Assembly (NCBI GenBank): GCA_002423325.1
Contig: DIVQ01000082.1
Coordinates: 1-17,332 of the forward strand
Reading direction: 5' to 3'
Origin: Anaerolineales bacterium UBA6128
GTDB taxonomy: Bacteria > Chloroflexota > Anaerolineae > UBA1429
DNA length: 17,332 bases
Shown: in pieces, positions 12,616 to 17,332 of the stretch
How the letters are laid out: each line of letters opens with the position of its first letter
How positions within the stretch are numbered: position 1 is the stretch's first letter
Position numbers and translations under genes: made by a program
Notes under the pieces: generated by a model
Database searches by the model: none
What the model was told of the DNA's origin: nothing
Seen by the model: the letters and a program-made list of their open reading frames with translations, nothing else

Positions 12616-13602
12616 ATGAGCAGATCGTCACAAGTGAACACAAGAGAACATCGTTTCACAGCTGAGCGGCTGTGCGCTTTCCTCGATGGCGAGCTGAGCA
12701 TCAAAGATGCGCGGCGCGTGGACGAGCACCTCGCGACGTGCGTCGAGTGCCAGCGCGAGATGACGCAGCTGCGAGCCACTGTCGATCTGCTTCGCCGATC
12801 CCCTGTCCGTCCGATTCCCCGCTCCTGCACGCTGCCGCCATCGATGCAGTCTGAGCAAGCGCGCCACCGCAGGTGGAACACGGCCTACGCCGTGATGCGC
12901 GGCGGGATGGTTGCCGTGGCCGCGATGCTGGTGTTGTCGCTGAGTGTGGACACCGCCTTTCGTACCGGACTGGTGCAGCTGCCAAGCGAGGCGCCCGCAG
13001 CCTCCGCCAAGGACTATGGCGTTATGGCGCAGCAGAGCGAGGGCGTCGTGGTGACGCAGGTCGTCGAAAAGATCGTGGAGCGCGAGGTCGAGGCGAACGT
13101 TGAGACCGAGCTGGACGGTGAGGCCGAAGGCGTCGTCGAGGGTGAGCCGATTGCGGCACTGGCGGCGCCCGCTGCCGAGCCCAATAGCGAGGGCGAGGCT
13201 GAGGGCGTGTCGAGCCTGGCGGTACCGAGCCTCAAGCAAGCCGAGTCCCCCGCTCCGAGCGATACGGTGGGCGCGGGCAGCCCGCAAGAGGGCGTCCGAG
13301 AGGCCTTGCCCGAAGCATCCACCGAGTCGGAAGGTGGCAGCGAACCCCAAGCGGAGGCGCTTGCGCTGCCCGTCGTCAGGTCGGAGCAGCCTCCTGCTAC
13401 TGCCGTTGCCCCGGCCGAAGCGCCGGCGCAACCAGAGCCTGCTGTGGATGTGGCCGCCGTACAACCGGTCTCCGAGCCCCAGGGACGCGGCGCCGCCTGG
13501 GCGGTGTGGGAGACTGCACGCTTACTGCTCGGCGTGCTGGTCGGCCTGTTGTTGGTTCTGGCAGCAGGCTTGCTGTGGGCCGGGCAGAAGCGTCGCGCCT
13601 AG
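12616..13602 (+). CDS. Zinc-binding anti-sigma factor with a long extracytoplasmic loop
   Basis: The 328-residue protein begins with a zf-HC2/ZAS domain (about 12-60) carrying the H-x3-C-x2-C motif His38, Cys42, Cys45, which holds the partner ECF sigma factor at the membrane. A first transmembrane helix (about 95-112) leads to a loop of about 190 residues, very rich in Glu, Ala, Pro and Ser, without a recognisable sensor fold. A second helix (about 302-322) and a short basic tail (QKRRA) follow. Topology is therefore cytoplasm, membrane, outside, membrane, cytoplasm, unlike single-pass anti-sigma factors. VVVTQVVEKIVEREVE (145-160) could form a coiled coil. The gene is 44 nt after the sigma gene on the same strand. 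The ribosome site before the ATG at 12616 is weak. Confidence 0.85.
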   Translation: MSRSSQVNTREHRFTAERLCAFLDGELSIKDARRVDEHLATCVECQREMTQLRATVDLLRRSPVRPIPRSCTLPPSMQSEQARHRRWNTAYAVMRGGMVAVAAMLVLSLSVDTAFRTGLVQLPSEAPAASAKDYGVMAQQSEGVVVTQVVEKIVEREVEANVETELDGEAEGVVEGEPIAALAAPAAEPNSEGEAEGVSSLAVPSLKQAESPAPSDTVGAGSPQEGVREALPEASTESEGGSEPQAEALALPVVRSEQPPATAVAPAEAPAQPEPAVDVAAVQPVSEPQGRGAAWAVWETARLLLGVLVGLLLVLAAGLLWAGQKRRA

Positions 13603-13654
13603 GCCGCCCGCCGGCACGTTCGTCGCCGCATCCACGTTGCTGGCGCCAAACTTG

Positions 13655-13683
13655 TTGACAGTCCCCCTCGATCGTGCTATGAT
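13655..13683 (+). promoter_or_regulatory. Near-consensus promoter of the liv operon
   Basis: TTGACA (13655-13660) and TATGAT (13678-13683) are spaced by 17 bp, one of the best promoters in the window. The start near 13690 leaves a leader of about 309 nt before livK. Confidence 0.75.
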
Positions 13684-13689
13684 TCTCCG

Positions 13690-13998
13690 GCAATCAGGAG
13701 TGTACGGGCCCGGCCAACGATGACTTTGCGTTCGCCAACTGTCGTGGTCGGGTTTTGTTTGTTGTGTACGCGGCATGACCAGTGCTACGCAGGCTGCTCG
13801 ATGGCGCCCTCATGGGAGGGTGTCGTCGCGATAGTAGCACTCGAACCGGAACGGGTCAGGTCGCGGGTCGCACATCCACCAGGTCTGGGCGCTTCAGTGC
13901 TGCACCCTCCCGGGCTTTGTGTCACGTGGTGTGACACAAAAGATTGCCGGTTCGGTACAGCAGCCTGAGAAATGCCCGCTATGGAAAGGGAAGAGTAG
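13690..13998 (+). other. Long untranslated leader of the liv operon
   Basis: About 309 nt between the predicted transcription start and livK hold no convincing gene. A frame at 13720-13968 lacks a placed ribosome site and resembles no family. GGGAGGGTG (13814-13822) can pair locally (CCCTC-ATGG-GAGGG) or at long range with CACCCTCCC (13903-13911), giving two exclusive folds. A 10-bp palindrome lies at 13916-13940. A short frame (ATG 13972, stop TAG 13996-13998) ends on the base before the livK ATG. I recognise no known riboswitch class. Confidence 0.45.
13916..13940. promoter_or_regulatory. 10-bp palindrome, operator-like, in the liv leader
   Basis: TTTGTGTCAC (13916-13925) and GTGACACAAA (13931-13940) are perfect reverse complements around a 5-bp centre. 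The TGTGTCAC/GTGACACA half-sites resemble binding sites of dimeric regulators such as CRP/FNR-like proteins. The site lies well downstream of the promoter, so it would act as a roadblock or as an RNA hairpin. The assignment is tentative. Confidence 0.5.
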
Positions 13999-15222
13999 AT
14001 GAAACGCAGCCTGTTCGTGTTCCTGATCGTGTCGTGCCTCCTCGCTGTCTCTGCTGGGTGCAGCGCCAAGCCCGAACCCTCGGACGAAACTTCCACTACT
14101 GGCACACCCTACAAGATCGGCGTCATCGTCTCCGTTACCGGGGCAGCCTCGACTCTGGGCGAGCCCGAACGCGATGCGGCCACCATGCTGCAGAAGCAGC
14201 TTGACGCCGCGGGCGGGATCACCGACAAAGACGGTGTGCTGCATCCCATAGAGCTCATCATCCAGGATACCCAGGGCAGTAGTGACGTGGCCCTGCCCAT
14301 CGTGAAAAAGCTGATCGACGACGGCGTCGTTGCCATTGTGGGTCCGTCCACGTCGTACGAGTCGATGGCGCTCATCCCCGTGGTGCAGGAAGCGCGCGTC
14401 ACGCTGGTTTCGATGGCGTCGAGCGGCGACATCGTGAACCCGGTGTCGGCGCGTTGGTGGGTGTTCAAAGTTGCTCAGAGCAACGAGCATACCTCCCCCT
14501 GGCAGGTGCGCTATGCCAAGGCCAAGGGCTACACCAGGATCGCCAACCTGTACGTGAATAACGCGTACGGCGAGGACGGCGCGGACGCCATCCGCCAGAC
14601 GGTGGCCGCCGAGGGTCTTGAGATTGTGCTGGAAGAGACCTTTGGCGCCGACGACAAAGACATGACGGCTCAGATCACCAAGATCAAGGCGAGTGGCGCT
14701 GAGGCCGTGCTGGTAACCGCCATCCCCCCCGCCGCAGCCATCTTTACCAAGCAGTACCGCGAGCTGGGCGTGGATCTGCCGCTGTTGCACAACTCGGGCA
14801 TTGCCATGCCAACCTTTGTCGACCTGGCGGGCAGTGCCAACGCCGAGGGCGTCATCTTCCCCATGGGCAAGCTGGTCGCTGTTGACGCCCTGCCCGACGA
14901 TGACCCCCAGAAGCAGGTGCTGCAGCAGTTTGTCACCGATTTCACAGATTACACCGGCAAAGCCCCCAGCCACTTTGCGGCCCATGGCTGGGATGCGATC
15001 CAGCTCGTGCTCGCAGCGCTGGGCAGGATGTCTGATGGTCTCACGCTGGACGAGCAGAGGGTGCTCCTGCGCGACGAATTGGAGCGGACAAAGGATTTCG
15101 TGGGCCTCGATGGCGTGTTCAACCTTACCCCGGTCGATCACGTGGGTCTCAGCGAAGATGACATTGTGCTTGTGCGGATCAAGGACGGCGTCTGGGAGTA
15201 CTTTCCGCAGGAGCAGTGGTAG
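13999..15222 (+). CDS. livK: ABC transporter substrate-binding lipoprotein, branched-chain amino-acid (Liv) type
   Basis: This 407-residue protein begins with a lipoprotein signal ending in VSAGC (Cys21) and a short Ser/Thr linker. A periplasmic-binding-protein fold of the type I, LivK/LivJ-like family follows from about residue 38. Signature stretches are IGVIVSVTGAASTLGEPE, GGITDKDGVLHPIELIIQD, VVAIVGPSTSYESMA and LYVNNAYGEDGADAI. It captures the ligand outside the membrane and delivers it to LivH/LivM. In this family the ligand may be branched-chain amino acids but also urea, amides, aromatic acids or others, so livK is a family name here. The ATG at 13999 has AAAGG about 9 nt upstream and follows a short upstream frame with no gap. 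It is the first gene of the transporter operon. Confidence 0.9.
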   Translation: MKRSLFVFLIVSCLLAVSAGCSAKPEPSDETSTTGTPYKIGVIVSVTGAASTLGEPERDAATMLQKQLDAAGGITDKDGVLHPIELIIQDTQGSSDVALPIVKKLIDDGVVAIVGPSTSYESMALIPVVQEARVTLVSMASSGDIVNPVSARWWVFKVAQSNEHTSPWQVRYAKAKGYTRIANLYVNNAYGEDGADAIRQTVAAEGLEIVLEETFGADDKDMTAQITKIKASGAEAVLVTAIPPAAAIFTKQYRELGVDLPLLHNSGIAMPTFVDLAGSANAEGVIFPMGKLVAVDALPDDDPQKQVLQQFVTDFTDYTGKAPSHFAAHGWDAIQLVLAALGRMSDGLTLDEQRVLLRDELERTKDFVGLDGVFNLTPVDHVGLSEDDIVLVRIKDGVWEYFPQEQW

Positions 15223-15240
15223 ATTCGCAGGGGCGGGGGC

Positions 15241-15296
15241 GCAGACACGGCCGGCCGAGGGCGTCGCGGTTGCGGCGACCTGACGACCGGGTCTGC
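15241..15296 (+). other. Structured spacer between livK and livH
   Basis: GCAGACaCGG (15241-15250) pairs with CCGgGTCTGC (15287-15296), with one mismatch. It encloses a second hairpin GTCGC (15263-15267) with GCGAC (15275-15279). No T-run follows. Such structures after binding-protein genes often protect the upstream message or lower downstream expression. This is inferred from position and fold only. Confidence 0.4.
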
Positions 15297-15340
15297 CTGT
15301 TCTCCATCCCCACGTTCCCGAAAGTGACGGACCAACTGCG

Positions 15341-16240
15341 ATGCCCAACTTTGGCCCGAGCGACTATGTCCAGCTGCTGTTGGCGGGGCTTTCCACCGGC
15401 AGCATCTATGTGCTGATCGGCCTCGGGCTGATCACCATCTATAACGTCACGGGTGTGGTCAACCTCGCACAGGGCGAGTTTGTCATGCTTGGGGCGATGG
15501 TGGCGGTCAGCCTGTACCGCGCGGGCCTGCCGCTGGCGGTCTCGGGGCTTGTGTCGGTCGCCTGTGTGGTGGTCGTCGGGCTGGTGGTGCATCGGCTGAC
15601 CATCCGCCCAGCCAGGCAGGCCACGGACGTGACGATGATCATCATCACCATCGGCACGTCCATCGCGGTGCGTGGGCTGGCGCTCTGGATCTGGGGCACT
15701 ACGGCGTACAGCCTGCCCGACTTTTCCCCGGGGCCTCCGGTCGCGCTGTGGGGCGCCGTCGTGGGGCGTCAGCGGCTGTGGATCATGGGCACGGCTGGTG
15801 TGGTGCTGCTGCTGGTGCACACCTTTTTCCAGTACACGTTGCTGGGCAAGGCAGTGCGCGCCTGCGCCATCAATCGACGCGCGGCACAGATCCTGGGCGT
15901 CAACCCCGAAGCGATGGCTGCGCTGGCCTATGGGCTGGGGGCCGCGCTGAGCGCCGTGGCGGGTATCGTTATCGCGCCGCTGACACTGGTCAGCTATGAT
16001 ATGGGGCTGACGCTGGGCCTCAAGGGCTTTGTGGTGGCGATCATGGGGGGGCTGACGAACATGCCCGCCGCCGTGATCGGAGGGCTGCTGCTGGGCGTTC
16101 TGGAAGCTTTCTCGTCCGCGTTGCTCACCTCAGGGCTCAAGGACGGGATCGCGTTCCTGGCGCTCCTGGTGGTGTTGCTCGTGCGCACCATTCAGCTGCG
16201 TCCGCTGCGTGCGGCCTGGCCACTCGCGAGGCGCACGTGA
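15341..16240 (+). CDS. livH: Branched-chain amino-acid-type ABC transporter permease LivH
   Basis: This 299-residue integral membrane protein has about eight hydrophobic helices and family motifs: GLSTGSIYVLIGLGLITIY near the start, VVNLAQGEFVMLGAMVA, and GLKGFVVAIMGGLTNMPAAV, the cytoplasmic loop that contacts the ATPase. It forms the membrane channel with LivM. No strong ribosome site precedes the ATG at 15341, and the gap from livK is 118 nt with a stable hairpin, so expression may be lower than livK. The stop codon overlaps the livM start as GTGA. Confidence 0.93.
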   Translation: MPNFGPSDYVQLLLAGLSTGSIYVLIGLGLITIYNVTGVVNLAQGEFVMLGAMVAVSLYRAGLPLAVSGLVSVACVVVVGLVVHRLTIRPARQATDVTMIIITIGTSIAVRGLALWIWGTTAYSLPDFSPGPPVALWGAVVGRQRLWIMGTAGVVLLLVHTFFQYTLLGKAVRACAINRRAAQILGVNPEAMAALAYGLGAALSAVAGIVIAPLTLVSYDMGLTLGLKGFVVAIMGGLTNMPAAVIGGLLLGVLEAFSSALLTSGLKDGIAFLALLVVLLVRTIQLRPLRAAWPLARRT

Positions 16241-17277
16241 ACACCCGTGTAGTCCCCCTCTCGCGCAGGCGTGACTGGCTGGGCCTTGCCGGTCTGGTGT
16301 TGGTGCTGGGCACGCTGCCGCTTTGGCTGAGCAGCCCCTACGCGCTCAGTACACTGGTCCTGATCGGGATCTATTCGATTGTGACCATCGGGCTGTGCCT
16401 GCTGATGGGCTATGCCGGACAGATCTCGCTTGGGCAGGCGGCGTTCTTCGGGCTGGGCGCCTACGCCTCTGCCATCCTGACCGTGCGGTTGCACTGGTCG
16501 CCCTGGTTGGCGTTGCCCGCGGCGGCGCTGTTGACGGGCCTGATCGCGCTGCTGTTCGGCCTGCCGATGTTCCGGCTGCGTGGGCACTATCTGGCTATGG
16601 GCACGCTGGCGTTCGGGTTCATCGTGGAGCTGGTGTTGAACGAATGGAAGGCCTATACCGGCGGACCCTCAGGCCTGCCAGGTATCCCACGGTTGACGAT
16701 CGCTGGGACCCCTCTGCGCACAGACATGGTGTACTATTATCTGGTGTGGGGTTTTGCGATCCTCGCCCTCGTGCTGGGCCTCAACATCGTCAACTCGCGC
16801 TTTGGACGCGCGTTGAGGGCCATTCGGGCCAGTGAGACGGCGGCGCAGAGCCTGGGCATCGACGTGGCGCGCTACAAGCTGCTGACCTTTGTGGTGAGCG
16901 CGGTGTACGCCAGCGTGGCTGGCAGTCTGTACGCGCACTATATGATCTTTGTGAGCCCGACCGCCTTTGACTTTTCCACCTCTGTGCGCCTGGTGCTGAT
17001 GGCCACCGTGGGGGGGCTCGCCAGCATCTGGGGCGCGCCGCTGGGGACGGCGCTTGTCATGCTGCTGACGCTGGGGCTGCGCGAGCTTGTGCCGCTGGTC
17101 GGCGGGAGCAACTCGGGCGAGTTCCAGATCATCGCCTATGGCTTCTTGCTGGTGCTCATCATGTTGTATATGCCGGCCGGACTGACCGTCTGGCTGACGC
17201 GCACGTGGAGTCAGCAGCGTCCGCGCTGGGAGCAGGGCCTCGCTGTTGCGCGCGCGCGATTGGCGGGGAGGCGCTGA
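16237..17277 (+). CDS. livM: Branched-chain amino-acid-type ABC transporter permease LivM
   Basis: This 346-residue membrane protein has the LivM pattern: a hydrophobic N-terminus, MGYAGQISLGQAAFFGLGAY, FGLPMFRLRGHYLAMGTLAFG, and the ATPase-contact loop ALRAIRASETAAQSLGIDV. LMATVGGLASIWGAPLGTAL follows in the last third. It pairs with LivH in the channel. The GTG start at 16237 overlaps the livH TGA by 4 nt, which predicts translational coupling. The ATPase gene begins 2 nt after its stop codon. Confidence 0.93.
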   Translation: MNTRVVPLSRRRDWLGLAGLVLVLGTLPLWLSSPYALSTLVLIGIYSIVTIGLCLLMGYAGQISLGQAAFFGLGAYASAILTVRLHWSPWLALPAAALLTGLIALLFGLPMFRLRGHYLAMGTLAFGFIVELVLNEWKAYTGGPSGLPGIPRLTIAGTPLRTDMVYYYLVWGFAILALVLGLNIVNSRFGRALRAIRASETAAQSLGIDVARYKLLTFVVSAVYASVAGSLYAHYMIFVSPTAFDFSTSVRLVLMATVGGLASIWGAPLGTALVMLLTLGLRELVPLVGGSNSGEFQIIAYGFLLVLIMLYMPAGLTVWLTRTWSQQRPRWEQGLAVARARLAGRR

Positions 17278-17278
17278 C

Positions 17279-17332
17279 GTGAGCACTGCCCAGAATCGGC
17301 CGCCAGTGATGGAAATCCAGCGCGTCAGCATG
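17279..17332 (+). CDS. Start of an ABC transporter ATPase gene (probably livG), cut by the window end
   Basis: Only 18 codons are present, from a GTG at 17279 preceded by GGGGAGG at 17264-17270 (8 nt spacing). The residues VMEIQRVSM at the end of the window fit the first beta-strand of an ABC ATPase, and the gene order after livM predicts livG. No Walker motif is reached, so the call depends mostly on context. Confidence 0.6.
   Translation, partial: MSTAQNRPPVMEIQRVSM

Noticed and set aside
13816..13830. T-box-like string AGGGTGTCGTCGCG in the livK leader
   Set aside because: It matches the T-box core only in part and lacks the UGGN bulge that pairs with the tRNA end. I could not find a specifier loop or stem I motifs upstream.
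13720..13968. 82-codon frame in the livK leader
   Set aside because: No ribosome site at a useful distance, no recognisable motif, and it runs through the palindrome at 13916-13940.
13894..15348. Long open frame of 484 codons on the minus strand
   Set aside because: It is antisense to livK throughout, is rich in His/Arg/Gly as expected for a shadow of a GC-rich gene, and resembles no family.
1..17332. CRISPR arrays, tRNA or rRNA genes, insertion sequences, toxin-antitoxin or defence genes
   Set aside because: No regularly spaced repeats, transposase motifs, terminal inverted repeats with target duplications, or recognisable RNA genes were seen on either strand.

Overview
The window is a GC-rich, densely coded bacterial chromosome segment with no rRNA, tRNA, CRISPR array, insertion sequence or phage gene that I can recognise. 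The most likely source is a member of the Chloroflexota (Anaerolineae-like). This is an inference from the Pro/Thr-rich lipoprotein linkers, the stand-alone SWIM zinc-finger protein, the uncharacterised sugar-acid enzymes and the zinc anti-sigma factor with a long Glu/Ala/Pro-rich outer loop. It is not a phylogenetic result.

Layout. (1) 1-3370: a near-consensus promoter and a short terminated leader precede a small SWIM-domain gene. acpS (holo-ACP synthase) follows, then a convergent flavodoxin-like gene. Divergent from that lies a large ThuA/Gfo-Idh-MocA fusion. (2) 3446-7189, minus strand: a tight run of four genes reading uxuA-like mannonate dehydratase, a second UxuA-fold protein that has lost the metal ligands, a threonine-synthase-like PLP enzyme and a ferric-reductase-like haem membrane protein. 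(3) 7296-8294: a PadR regulator under a promoter with a palindromic operator, overlapping a broken membrane Fe-S gene. (4) 8366-9556: an N-acylglucosamine 2-epimerase family protein. (5) 9625-11635, minus strand: an M19 dipeptidase followed by a secreted SNase-type nuclease lipoprotein. (6) 11916-13602: an ECF sigma factor and its zinc anti-sigma factor. (7) 13655-17332: a branched-chain amino-acid-type ABC transporter, livK-livH-livM and the first codons of an ATPase gene, behind a leader of about 300 nt.

How the genes fit together. Regions 1, 2 and 4 hold several carbohydrate-related enzymes (ThuA/Gfo oxidoreductase, mannonate dehydratase, AGE epimerase), which suggests use of a sugar acid or amino sugar, but no transporter for such a substrate is present. 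The dipeptidase and the Liv-type transporter suggest peptide and amino-acid scavenging. The sigma/anti-sigma pair is an envelope signalling unit.

The points most worth a second look are the metal-site-less UxuA paralogue translationally coupled to a threonine-synthase homologue, the Fe-S membrane gene broken at a 5-bp tandem repeat next to padR, the flavodoxin gene whose ribosome site points at an ACG codon, the promoter-leader-terminator unit before the SWIM gene, and the structured livK leader. I do not see a clear, complete new defence or mobile system.
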